Of a stretch of 64,000 nt of DNA, positions 23,939-31,649 are shown piece after piece. A program made the translations under genes and the position numbers. This DNA comes from Planosporangium flavigriseum (GTDB lineage: Bacteria > Actinomycetota > Actinomycetes > Mycobacteriales > Micromonosporaceae). The DNA lies in NCBI RefSeq assembly GCF_011947225.1, contig NZ_JAATVW010000021.1, positions 1-64,000 of the forward strand. Reading direction: 5' to 3'. How positions within the stretch are numbered: position 1 is the stretch's first letter; every line of letters starts with the position of its first letter. The notes below the pieces were generated by a model that saw only the letters and a list, made by a program, of their open reading frames with translations, did no database searches and was not told where the DNA came from.

Positions 23939-24602
23939 GGTGCAGCGCCTGCTGGTGGTCCTCCACCCCTGGCGCAAAGAGCGGCTGCGGCTGCTCATCG
24001 TGGGGGCCAAACGCCTGCCTCGGATCGCCGAGCACGAACGCGCGTGGTGCTTCGTCGACAGGGTGGTGCAGCGACCGGAGGAGCTGCGGGAGGTACTGGG
24101 GCGGCGGACGTACTCGACGAAGACCCGCGGTGAACGAACCCTGGCACCGGTACGCCCGACGGGCGAGGGGGCGTACTGCATCGCCAAGCACGACGGGCAC
24201 ACCCACCTCGCGTACGAGCTTGAGATCCCGCGCGAACCGGGAGAACCGCAGCGCGCCCTCAACATCGAGCCCGAGGCGAGTTACGTGGTCAACGTGCGCA
24301 ACCCGCGAACTCCGCCACCGCCCGGCGCCGGCCGCCCGCGCCGGGAGGCGCCGGCGCTACCGGACGAACTGCTGGCCCGCCTCGGTACGCGCCGCTTCGC
24401 CCCGCTCGACCCACCCGACTTCCTCGACTACCCCGGCACCGAACTAGTCCTGATCGGGGCGGCCGAGGACGCGTCCGAAGACCTGGGGATCGATCTGAAC
24501 GCCCAGGTGGAGTCGGCGGCGCGCCGGTCCATCTTCGCGGATCTGCTTTCTTCACGGCAGGAGCACCCGGTGGAGCCGCTGTTCGCGGGCGTTTGGCGGT
24601 AA
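23856..24602 (+). CDS. Conserved hypothetical protein
   Basis: A 248-residue soluble protein starting with GDIYFLYRPRVGEEQV and continuing with VQRLLVVLHPWRKERLRLLIVGAKRLP, followed by GEGAYCIAKHDGHTHLAYELEIP. I have the impression of a conserved bacterial family of unknown function, with no catalytic motif that I can name. The C-terminal part (FLDYPGTELVLIGAA) looks folded rather than disordered. It starts inside the overlapping tail of the DUF998 gene. Confidence 0.7.
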   Translation: MAGTLEDGDIYFLYRPRVGEEQVESADEVQRLLVVLHPWRKERLRLLIVGAKRLPRIAEHERAWCFVDRVVQRPEELREVLGRRTYSTKTRGERTLAPVRPTGEGAYCIAKHDGHTHLAYELEIPREPGEPQRALNIEPEASYVVNVRNPRTPPPPGAGRPRREAPALPDELLARLGTRRFAPLDPPDFLDYPGTELVLIGAAEDASEDLGIDLNAQVESAARRSIFADLLSSRQEHPVEPLFAGVWR

Positions 24603-24679
24603 CGCGAAGGCACCACGATGATCATCGACACCCACGAGATGGGGTTCGGGCGCGCCCCGGCCCGCTGGCGGCGTCCCTC

Positions 24680-24714
24680 TTGACATCCGCCACTGGCGGT
24701 GGATTGATATATCA
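24680..24714 (+). promoter_or_regulatory. Promoter and palindromic operator of gntR-acdS
   Basis: TTGACA lies at 24680-24685. A perfect palindrome TGATATATCA (24705-24714) sits at the expected -10 position and ends one base before the ATG at 24716. TGATATATCA-type sites are typical of FadR/VanR-subfamily GntR regulators. The absence of a ribosome site suggests a leaderless mRNA. Confidence 0.65.
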
Positions 24715-24715
24715 C

Positions 24716-25381
24716 ATGCAATTGAGCCGGGTACCCCGCCGCCTGCTGCGCGACGAGGCGTACGACGTGTTGCTCGCCGCGATCGTCAGCGGCGATCTGC
24801 AACCCGGACAGGTGGTGCGCGACGGCGAACTCGCCGCCGCGGTCGGCCTGTCGCGCACACCGGTGCGTGAGGCCCTCGCGCGGCTCGCCGACGAGGGCCT
24901 CGTCGAGTCCAAGCCCAACGCGTACACCCGCGTCACGCCACTCGACCGGCGCGACTGCGAAGAGGCGTTCGTCATGCTCCGCGCACTGCACGTCCTCGCC
25001 GTCACGCAGGCAGTCCCCCGCATGACCGCCGACGACGTGGCGCGGATGCGCGCGGCGAACGCCGCCTTCGCCGCCGCGCTCGATACCGGCGACGTCGACG
25101 CCGCCCTCGCCGCCGACGACGACGTGCACAGCGTCTACGTCGATGCCGCGGACAACCGGACGCTCAAATCCACGCTCGACCGCCTCGCTCCCCGGATCCG
25201 CCGACTCGAGCGCCTCCGGTTCTCCTCCCCGCCCGGCCGGGACTCGGTCGACGTCCACGAGCGGATCGCCCGGGCGTGCGCCGAGGGTGACGCCGACCTT
25301 GCCGGCCGGCTCGTACACGACAACTGGGACACCCTGGGCCGGCTGATCGAGACGGCGTTCACCCATGAACCACACGACTGA
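24716..25381 (+). CDS. GntR (FCD-domain) regulator, probable regulator of ACC deaminase
   Basis: A 221-residue regulator. The N-terminal winged helix reads VRDGELAAAVGLSRTPVREAL with ARLADEGLVESKPN. The helical FCD ligand-binding domain covers about residues 80-215, with the metal-ligand type histidines in DDVHSVYVDAAD and the late NW segment. ATG at 24716 touches the palindromic operator, so the protein probably represses its own promoter. The ACC deaminase gene follows after 12 bases and should share the transcript. ACC or a breakdown product is the obvious candidate ligand, by inference. Confidence 0.9.
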   Translation: MQLSRVPRRLLRDEAYDVLLAAIVSGDLQPGQVVRDGELAAAVGLSRTPVREALARLADEGLVESKPNAYTRVTPLDRRDCEEAFVMLRALHVLAVTQAVPRMTADDVARMRAANAAFAAALDTGDVDAALAADDDVHSVYVDAADNRTLKSTLDRLAPRIRRLERLRFSSPPGRDSVDVHERIARACAEGDADLAGRLVHDNWDTLGRLIETAFTHEPHD

Positions 25382-25393
25382 TCGGAGCTGCCC

Positions 25394-26401
25394 GTGGCCC
25401 TGTCCGACCACCCGCGCCAGCCACTGCTGTTCGGCCCGTCACCCGTACACCCGCTGGAGCGCCTCACCGCGCACCTCGGCGGCGCCCGGCTGTGGGCCAA
25501 GCGCGAGGACTGCAACTCCGGCCTCGCGTTCGGCGGCAACAAGGTGCGCAAGCTGGAGTACCTGGCCGCCGACGCGCTCGCACAGGGCTGCGACACGCTG
25601 GTGTCCATCGGCGGCGTGCAGTCCAATCACACCAGGGCGGTCGCGGCGGTGGCGGCCCGGCTGGGCCTGAAGTGCGTACTGGTACAGGAGTCCTGGGTGG
25701 ACTGGCCCGACGCCGTGTACGACCGGGTCGGCAACATCCTGCTCAGCCGGCTCATGGGCGCCGACGTCCGGCTCGTGAAAGCCGAGTTCGGCATCGGGTT
25801 CAAGGAGAGCTGGGCGCAGGCCCTCGCGGAGATCGACCTGATGGGCGGCAAGCCGTACCCGATCCCCGCCGGCGCGTCGGACCACCCGCTCGGCGGGCTG
25901 GGCTTCGCCAACTGGGCCCGGGAGGTCGAGCAGCAGGAGCGCGAACTCGGCGTCTTCTTCGACACCGTCATCGTCTGCTCGGTGACCGGCAGCACCCAGG
26001 CGGGGATGATCGCCGGGTTCGCGGCGGGATCCCGACCCCGGCGCGTCCTCGGCATCGACGCCTCCGCCAAGCCCGCCGAGACCCGCGAGCAGATCACCCG
26101 GATCGCGCAGAACACCGCGCGGCTGCTCGACCTCGACCGCGAACTGCGCTCCGACGAGGTCGAACTCGACGGTCGCTACCACGCCGGGACGTACGGCATC
26201 CCCGACGAGCGGACGTGTGCGGCAATGCGCCTGGCCGGCCGGCTGGAGGGCATGATCACCGATCCGGTGTACGAGGGGAAGTCGATGGCCGGGATGATCG
26301 ACCTCGTCACCAGCGGCGAGATCGGACGGTCGTCGAACGTGCTGTACGCCCACCTCGGCGGCCAGCCGGCGATCAACGGGTACAGCGCGCTCTTCAGCTG
26401 A
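25394..26401 (+). CDS. acdS: 1-aminocyclopropane-1-carboxylate (ACC) deaminase
   Basis: A 335-residue PLP enzyme cleaving ACC, the ethylene precursor of plants, to 2-oxobutanoate and ammonia. The PLP lysine is Lys50 in [29 protein letters not shown] and [18 protein letters not shown] bind the cofactor phosphate. Glu294 (YEGKS) and Leu321 (AHLGG) match the Glu295/Leu322 pair that distinguishes true ACC deaminase from D-cysteine desulfhydrase. GTG at 25394 has GGAG six bases upstream. Presence suggests a soil or plant-associated life style, where the enzyme lowers plant ethylene and supplies nitrogen. Confidence 0.93.
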   Translation: MALSDHPRQPLLFGPSPVHPLERLTAHLGGARLWAKREDCNSGLAFGGNKVRKLEYLAADALAQGCDTLVSIGGVQSNHTRAVAAVAARLGLKCVLVQESWVDWPDAVYDRVGNILLSRLMGADVRLVKAEFGIGFKESWAQALAEIDLMGGKPYPIPAGASDHPLGGLGFANWAREVEQQERELGVFFDTVIVCSVTGSTQAGMIAGFAAGSRPRRVLGIDASAKPAETREQITRIAQNTARLLDLDRELRSDEVELDGRYHAGTYGIPDERTCAAMRLAGRLEGMITDPVYEGKSMAGMIDLVTSGEIGRSSNVLYAHLGGQPAINGYSALFS

Positions 26402-26699
26402 TCGACCTGCAGCCCGGCAGCAGCGCGACGAACCAGTCCTGCCCGGGCACCGATTTCCCCTGCCTGGCTCGTCTGCGTAGCAGGACCGTGGCAGCCAGGA
26501 CGATCACGAGGAAGTACGCCGTGAACCCGATGGCAGCGGGCACCTGGTGGCCAGGTGGCCACACCAGTCCGACGTCTGCGGGTCGGACCCCTGGCGCGAG
26601 CACGAACACCAGCACGACCCCGAGCACCCAGGCGGCGGTGCTGAACCGGGGCGCGGGACTCTCATGATCACCCCGACTTTTGGGTGCTATCACACCCAA
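26394..26699 (-). CDS. Hypothetical two-helix membrane protein
   Basis: A frame of up to 101 codons with two hydrophobic segments ([17 protein letters not shown] and [16 protein letters not shown]) and a basic loop before the C-terminus. The 5' end lies inside an inverted-repeat element (26663-26716), so the first residues would be encoded by that element and the true start is unclear; GTG at 26693 or a later GTG is possible. It overlaps the 3' end of acdS by 8 bases, tail to tail. Confidence 0.45.
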   Translation of the reverse strand: MGVIAPKSRGDHESPAPRFSTAAWVLGVVLVFVLAPGVRPADVGLVWPPGHQVPAAIGFTAYFLVIVLAATVLLRRRARQGKSVPGQDWFVALLPGCRSIS

Positions 26700-26716
26700 G
26701 AGTCGGGGTGATCATG
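26663..26716. repeat. REP-like inverted-repeat element
   Basis: Two 24-bp arms (26663-26686 and 26693-26716), identical as inverted repeats except for one base, flank a CTATCA loop. The outer part reads CATGATCACCCCGACT. Size and structure resemble dispersed extragenic palindromes of actinomycete genomes. Only one copy occurs in this window. Confidence 0.75.
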
Positions 26717-26817
26717 GAGAAGGCAGCGGGAGAACGCCCGGGAGGTGAAGAGCGCCGCCGCCCGCTGACCGCCGGGTACGCTTCTGGGGCCATTTCGCGC
26801 TTTCGGAGGAGATCCCG

Positions 26818-27156
26818 TTGTTCCGCGACCCCGCCCGTACCTTCCGCGTGATCGCCATCGCCGAGGCCTTCTCCTGGCTCGGACTTCTGATCGGCATGCT
26901 CTTCAAGTACTCGTTGGCGCACAACGAGATCGGCGTGAAGGTGTTCGGCCCGATCCACGGCACGCTGTTCATCGCGTACCTGGTGACGCTGATGTGGCTG
27001 GCGGGGCGGGAGCAGTGGGGCTGGCGCCGGGCGGTCGTCGGCGCCGCGGCGGCCGTGCCGCCGTTCACCAGTGTGATCTTCGAACGCTGGGTGGCGCGCC
27101 GCCGCGCCGGTGCCGCGACGGGCGCCCCGGAGCGGGAGCCGGCAGCCGTCCGGTAA
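26818..27156 (+). CDS. DUF3817 membrane protein
   Basis: A 112-residue protein with three hydrophobic segments and the DUF3817 signature FRVIAIAEAFSWLGLLIGM, then FGPIHGTLFIAYLV. The TTG start at 26818 has GGAGGAG well placed. These proteins are widespread small membrane proteins of unknown function, sometimes fused to transporters. The TAA stop falls in the first unit of a 16-bp tandem repeat. Confidence 0.82.
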   Translation: MFRDPARTFRVIAIAEAFSWLGLLIGMLFKYSLAHNEIGVKVFGPIHGTLFIAYLVTLMWLAGREQWGWRRAVVGAAAAVPPFTSVIFERWVARRRAGAATGAPEREPAAVR

Positions 27157-27189
27157 GGCAGCCGTCCGGTAAGCCAGCCGTCCGGTACC
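27142..27189. repeat. 16-bp tandem repeat, three copies
   Basis: GCAGCCGTCCGGTAAG occurs twice exactly and a third time as CCAGCCGTCCGGTACC. The first copy encodes the final AVR and stop of the DUF3817 gene. The array fills the gap to the convergent amidohydrolase gene. Confidence 0.95.
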
Positions 27190-27193
27190 GGCG

Positions 27194-28435
27194 TCAGGCG
27201 CCGGGCTCGTACGTCGTACCGGGTGCGGCGAAAGCGCTGGCCTCGGTGAACACGCCCTCGCCGCGGTCGGCGTCGTAGCGGTAGACCACCCGGCCGCCGA
27301 TGTACGCCACCTCCACGCGGCTCATCACGTCCAGCGGATTGCCGGACCAGATGCACAGGTCGGCGTCCTTGCCCGGCTCGAGTGAGCCCAGCCGGTCGTC
27401 GATGCCGGCGATGCGGGCCGGGTTGATGGTCACCGTCCGCAGCGCGTCCACGGCCGGCAGACCCTCCTTGACGGCGAGGGTCACCTGGTGGATGAGGAAG
27501 TTGATCGGTACGACGGGATGGTCGGTCGTGACCGCGATCGTCACCCCGGCAGCGTGCAGCCGGCCCGGGCTGGCCATCGTCCGGTGGCGCAGTTCGACCT
27601 TGACCCGCGTGGTGAACAGCGGGCCGATGACGACCGGGATGCCCTTGTCCGCGATGAGGTCGGCGAGCAGGTGCGCCTCGGTGCCGTGGTCGATGACCAG
27701 GTCGTAGCCGAACTCCTCGGCGATCCGCATGGCGGTCGCGATGTCGTCGGCGCGGTGGGAGTGCTGCCGCCACGGGATCTCCCGGCGAAGCACCCTGGCG
27801 AGCGCCTCCATCTTGAGATCCCGGTCGGGCTCCTTGCCCGGCTCCGCGTTGTCCCACTTGGCCATGTAGTTGCGCGCCTGGGTGAACGCCTCGCGGAGCA
27901 CGGCCGCGGTGCCCAGCCGGGTCGACGGCGTCTGCTTGCGTTCCCCGTACACCCGCTTCGGGTTCTCCCCCAGCGCCGACTTCAGCCCGCTGGGCTGCCG
28001 CAGCACCATCTCGTCGACGGTGCGCCCCCAGCACTTGAGCGCGACGGTCTGTCCGCCGATGGGGTTGCCCGAGCCGGGGTTGACGTTGACGGCGAGGACC
28101 CCGCCCCCGATCGCGTCGCGGAAGCCGAGGTCGGCCGGGTTGATCCCATCAAGAGCCCGGACGTGGGCGGTGTTGGGGTTGGTCATCTCGTTGACGTCGT
28201 CGCCGGCCCACCCCTCGCCCTCTTCCCAGACCCCGACGTGGGCGTGCGCGTCGATGAAGCCGGGCACCACCCAGGCGCCATCGGCCAGCACCACGGCCTC
28301 GGCGCCCTCCGGAACGGCGGTGTCCGGGCCGCCGACGGCCACGATCCGGCCGTCTTCGATCACCACGACGCCGCGCTCGATCGGGTCGCCTTCGATCGGG
28401 AGCACCCGGCCCCCGACGATCGCCGTCACGCCCAT
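27194..28435 (-). CDS. Amidohydrolase (imidazolonepropionase-like)
   Basis: A 413-residue metal-dependent hydrolase. The metal motif is GFIDAHAHVG, followed by the conserved glycine-rich IGGGVLAVNVNPGSGN and further ligands in HSHRADD, VIDHGTEAH and TTDHPV. The C-terminal strands LGSLEPGKDADLCIWSGNPL are typical of the family. ATG at 28435 has GGAGG at eight bases. It follows pxpBC and an MFS gene on the same strand (54-base gap), so the cluster probably degrades an amide or cyclic amide. The exact substrate is unknown. Confidence 0.88.
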   Translation of the reverse strand: MGVTAIVGGRVLPIEGDPIERGVVVIEDGRIVAVGGPDTAVPEGAEAVVLADGAWVVPGFIDAHAHVGVWEEGEGWAGDDVNEMTNPNTAHVRALDGINPADLGFRDAIGGGVLAVNVNPGSGNPIGGQTVALKCWGRTVDEMVLRQPSGLKSALGENPKRVYGERKQTPSTRLGTAAVLREAFTQARNYMAKWDNAEPGKEPDRDLKMEALARVLRREIPWRQHSHRADDIATAMRIAEEFGYDLVIDHGTEAHLLADLIADKGIPVVIGPLFTTRVKVELRHRTMASPGRLHAAGVTIAVTTDHPVVPINFLIHQVTLAVKEGLPAVDALRTVTINPARIAGIDDRLGSLEPGKDADLCIWSGNPLDVMSRVEVAYIGGRVVYRYDADRGEGVFTEASAFAAPGTTYEPGA

Positions 28436-28489
28436 GCGAAACACCTCCGGCCATCAGGTTCCCGGCCCGGTAAGCCCCAAACTCCGAGA

Positions 28490-29344
28490 TCAACCGGCCA
28501 GCCAGCGCAGCGTCACCCGCTGCCCGGGCCTGGCCTGACCCAGCAGGTCGGTGTCGGCCGGTTCGACGACGCCGATGACCGGGTACCCGCCGGTCACCGG
28601 GTGGTCGGCCAGGAACAGCACCGGCTTGCCGTCGGGCGGGACCTGCACGGCCCCGCGCACGATGCCCTCGGAAGGTAGCTCGTCCTGCCTGGCCCGCTCC
28701 AGCGGCGGGCCGTCGAGCCGGACCCCGACCCGGTTGCTGCGGGGGCTGACCACGTAGCTTTGCCGCGCCAGCAGGCGGATGGCGTCCGCGGTGACCCAGT
28801 CGGCGCGCGGGCCGGCCAGGACGCGCAACTCCAGCGCGTCGGGCAGGGCCGGCACCGGCGCGATGTCCACTGTGGGCTCTCCGGTCGCCGCGTTCCCGAC
28901 GGGCAGCCGGGTGCCGGGCCGCACCGGCTCGGGGCCGAGCCCCGACAGCAGGTCGGTCGAGCGGGACCCGAAGACGGGCGGCACGTCGATCCCGCCCCGG
29001 ACGGCGAGGTACGTCCGCAGGCCCCGGGCGGGCGCGCCGAGTACCAGGGTCTCGCCCGCCCGTACGGTCAGCGGGCCGTTGACGAAGCCCTGCCGGTCGG
29101 CTACCCGTACCGGGGTGGGCGCGCCGGTCAACGCGACCAGGGCGGTCTCGGCGAACCGTGCGGCGAGGCCGCCGAGCGTCACCTCCAGGCACGCGGCCGA
29201 CTCGGGGTTGCCGACGAGCCGGTTGGCCAGCCGCAGCGCACCGAGGTCGGCGGCGCCCGACGGGCTGACGCCGAGCCCGGCCCGGCCCGGCCGGCCGAGG
29301 TCCTGCACGGTTGTCAGCGGACCCGGTCGCACAATTTCGATCAT
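28490..29344 (-). CDS. pxpC: 5-oxoprolinase subunit PxpC (biotin-dependent carboxyltransferase family)
   Basis: A 284-residue protein with PGPLTTVQDLGRPG, the opening signature of PxpC/KipA proteins, and the later SNRVGVRLDGPPL and DHPVTGGYPVIGVV motifs. With PxpA and PxpB it forms the prokaryotic 5-oxoprolinase that opens 5-oxoproline to glutamate at the cost of ATP. The ATG overlaps the pxpB stop as TGATG. The partner PxpA encoded here is broken, so activity would need a PxpA from elsewhere. Confidence 0.9.
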   Translation of the reverse strand: MIEIVRPGPLTTVQDLGRPGRAGLGVSPSGAADLGALRLANRLVGNPESAACLEVTLGGLAARFAETALVALTGAPTPVRVADRQGFVNGPLTVRAGETLVLGAPARGLRTYLAVRGGIDVPPVFGSRSTDLLSGLGPEPVRPGTRLPVGNAATGEPTVDIAPVPALPDALELRVLAGPRADWVTADAIRLLARQSYVVSPRSNRVGVRLDGPPLERARQDELPSEGIVRGAVQVPPDGKPVLFLADHPVTGGYPVIGVVEPADTDLLGQARPGQRVTLRWLAG

Positions 29345-29952
29345 CACTGCGCCACGAACCGGACCCTGGTTCCCGGCACCAGCAGAGCCGGCTGGTCACG
29401 GTCGACGTCCCACAGCGTCTCCGCCGTGCGGCCGATCAGCTGCCACCCGCCCGGCAACGGGCGGGGGTAGACGCCGGTGAACTCTCCGGCGAGCCCGACC
29501 GCACCGGCCGGCACCTCGGTGCGCGGACTGTCCCGGCGGGGTACGCGCAGCGCCGGATCACCCCCGGTCAGGTACGCGAACCCGGGCGCGAAGCCGCAGA
29601 ACGCGACCGTGTACTCGGCGCCCGTGTGCCGCCGGACCACCTCGGCGGGCGACAGGCCGGTCAGGTCGGCCACCGCGTCGAGGTCGGGCCCGTCGTACGA
29701 CACCGGGAGCTCCACGGTTGCGGCCGGCGCCTCGGCACCGGCCGCGGGGTCGGCCCCCTCCACCACCCTGGCGAGGCTGTCGACACCCGTCCGCGCCGGG
29801 TCGAACATGACGAGCAGGGTCCGCGCCGCCGGCACAAGATCGACCACTCCGGCGGGTGGAGCGGCCGACAGAGCCCGGTACAGGCCCATGACCTCGTCCG
29901 TGCCGGCCAGTTCGACGAGCAACGCTGACCGGCCGTACCGGAAGATCCGCAC
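29344..29952 (-). CDS. pxpB: 5-oxoprolinase subunit PxpB
   Basis: A 202-residue protein of the KipI/PxpB family. It starts VRIFRYGRSALLVEL and shows the phosphate-binding type VAFCGFAPGFAYLTG, the RVPRRDSPRTEVPAGAVGLAG segment and a final LVPGTRVRFVA. GTG at 29952 begins directly at the conserved N-terminus. It lies 5 bases after the collapsed pxpA frame and overlaps pxpC. It should form a complex with PxpC. Confidence 0.9.
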   Translation of the reverse strand: MRIFRYGRSALLVELAGTDEVMGLYRALSAAPPAGVVDLVPAARTLLVMFDPARTGVDSLARVVEGADPAAGAEAPAATVELPVSYDGPDLDAVADLTGLSPAEVVRRHTGAEYTVAFCGFAPGFAYLTGGDPALRVPRRDSPRTEVPAGAVGLAGEFTGVYPRPLPGGWQLIGRTAETLWDVDRDQPALLVPGTRVRFVAQ

Positions 29953-29957
29953 GCTGC

Positions 29958-30110
29958 TCAGCCGCTCTCCGCGAAGGGCTTGATCGAAACACTGGCGTGG
30001 CGGCCACCGGCCACGTTGGCGCTGGTGACGATGTCGAGCAGGGCGTCGTCGTCGCCGCGGGTCCACGCGCCGAAGCCCTCGCCCAGGTCGCTGTTGAGAT
30101 CGACGATCAT
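29958..30110 (-). pseudogene. pxpA: pxpA (LamB/YcsF family) collapsed by internal deletion
   Basis: A 50-codon frame begins [16 protein letters not shown] and runs through [10 protein letters not shown], the correct N-terminus of PxpA with its metal-binding start. It then jumps to [13 protein letters not shown], which resembles the C-terminal end of the same protein. Normal PxpA has about 250 residues, so roughly 200 internal codons are missing and the conserved CGFHAGDP motif is destroyed. The ATGA overlap with the upstream transporter gene and the tight spacing to pxpB are intact, so operon translation is probably undisturbed. Confidence 0.82.
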
Positions 30111-31423
30111 CGGCTGGCCGCGCTTTCGAGAGGTTCGGCGTCCGGTTCGGCCCCGCGGGTCTCCGGCGCGAACGCGAGCGCCACGACCGTGAGCACGAGC
30201 GCCGCCACGACGTACAGGCAGACCGCGAGCGGTGAGTGGTAGCGGCGCACCAGCGCGATCGAGATGATCGGGGCGAGCGCCCCGCCGAGCACGCCGGCGA
30301 TCTGGTAGCCCAGCGACGCTCCGGTGTAGCGCAGCCGGGTGGCGAACAGTTCGGCCACGAACGCGGCCTGCGGCCCGTACATGGCGGCGTGGAAGCCGAG
30401 GGCCACCACGGTGGCGAGCACGATCGCGGCGAACGACTTCGTGTCCAGCAGCGCGAAGAACGCGAAGACCCACAGGCCCGCGCCGATCGCGCCGGCGAGG
30501 TACACCGGCCTGCGGCCGACCCGGTCGGACAGCGCGCCGAACAGCGGGATCAGCACGAGTTGGCAGGCGGAGCCGACGAGCACCGCGGTGAGGGCCGTCG
30601 TACGCGCCAACCCGAGCGTCCCGGTCACGTACGCCAGGATGAACAGCGAGAACGTGTAGAAGGCCACGTCGGTGCCGATCCGCGCGCCGATGGCGACCAG
30701 TAGTTCGCGCGGATGCTCGCGGAACACGTCGACGATCGGCCGGCGCGCCGTCGCCTCCCTCTTCTCCACCTCGACGAAGAGCGGCGACTCGGAGATCCCG
30801 AGCCGGATCCACAGCCCGACGGCGATGAGCGCGCCGGAGAGCAGGAACGGCACCCGCCACCCCCAGGCCAGGAAGTCCTGATTGGGCAGCAGGCGGCTCA
30901 TCAGCCACAGGACGGCGGCGGCGAGCAGGTTGCCCATCGGCACGCCGACCTGCGGCCAGCTAGCGGCCAGTCCGCGGCGGGCCGCCGGCCCGTGTTCGAG
31001 GGACATCAGCACCGCGCCGCCCCACTCGCCGCCGAGGCCCAGCCCCTGGAGGAAGCGCAGCGCGACGAGCACGATCGGGGCGGCAACGCCGATCGCACCG
31101 TACGTCGGGAGGACGCCGACCAGGAACGTCGAGACGCCCATCAGCAGCAGGGTGGCGACGAGGACGTTCTTTCGGCCGACCCGGTCACCGAAGTGGCCCG
31201 CGATCGCCCCGCCGACGGGGCGCGCCACGAACCCGACCGCGTACGTGGTGAAGGCGAGCAGGGTGCCGACCATCGGGTCGAACGTGGGGAAGAACAGCTT
31301 GTTGAAGACCAGGGCCGCGGCCGACCCGTACAGGAAGAAGTCGTACCACTCCAGCGAGGTGCCTACGAGGCTGGCGACGACGACCCGTCGCAGCGAGCTG
31401 GTCTGAGGCGAGATACCGGTCAT
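30107..31423 (-). CDS. MFS transporter of the metabolite:H+ symporter (MHS) family
   Basis: A 438-residue transporter with 12 hydrophobic helices. The MHS signatures are present: [16 protein letters not shown] at the first helix, [14 protein letters not shown] between helices 2 and 3, and [21 protein letters not shown] at 31423 was chosen for GGAAGGGCGG upstream. Members import carboxylates such as proline, betaine, citrate or ketoglutarate. Coupling to pxpABC by an ATGA overlap points to a small carboxylate or oxoproline-like substrate, by inference. Confidence 0.88.
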   Translation of the reverse strand: MTGISPQTSSLRRVVVASLVGTSLEWYDFFLYGSAAALVFNKLFFPTFDPMVGTLLAFTTYAVGFVARPVGGAIAGHFGDRVGRKNVLVATLLLMGVSTFLVGVLPTYGAIGVAAPIVLVALRFLQGLGLGGEWGGAVLMSLEHGPAARRGLAASWPQVGVPMGNLLAAAVLWLMSRLLPNQDFLAWGWRVPFLLSGALIAVGLWIRLGISESPLFVEVEKREATARRPIVDVFREHPRELLVAIGARIGTDVAFYTFSLFILAYVTGTLGLARTTALTAVLVGSACQLVLIPLFGALSDRVGRRPVYLAGAIGAGLWVFAFFALLDTKSFAAIVLATVVALGFHAAMYGPQAAFVAELFATRLRYTGASLGYQIAGVLGGALAPIISIALVRRYHSPLAVCLYVVAALVLTVVALAFAPETRGAEPDAEPLESAASR

Positions 31424-31541
31424 CGCGTCCGCCCTTCCGGGTCCCGCTCGACCCGTCGGTGTCTGGGGGCCGTTCACATATCAACGAGGCTATCGACGTC
31501 CACCGGTCACTGGCCCCGCGGACGTCAGCCGGCAAGTACGG

Positions 31542-31649
31542 TCAACCGGTGAAGAGCTTGGCCGCGGTGATCGCGGTCTGTGCGACCCCGTACCCGAGCA
31601 GGACCGCGACCAGCAGCCAGGACAGCCAGAGCCGTGCCGATTGGTTCAC
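31542..31649 (-). CDS. MFS transporter small subunit (35 aa)
   Basis: GTG at 31649 opens 35 codons: a short polar start (NQSARLW), one hydrophobic helix (LSWLLVAVLLGYGVAQ) and a polar end (TAITAAKLFTG). The start overlaps the stop of the oxalate/formate-type antiporter as GTGA, so the two are translationally coupled. Tiny single-helix proteins of this pattern are found next to OFA-family transporters in actinomycetes and are thought to associate with them. Codon use is typical of the genome. Confidence 0.72.
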   Translation of the reverse strand: MNQSARLWLSWLLVAVLLGYGVAQTAITAAKLFTG

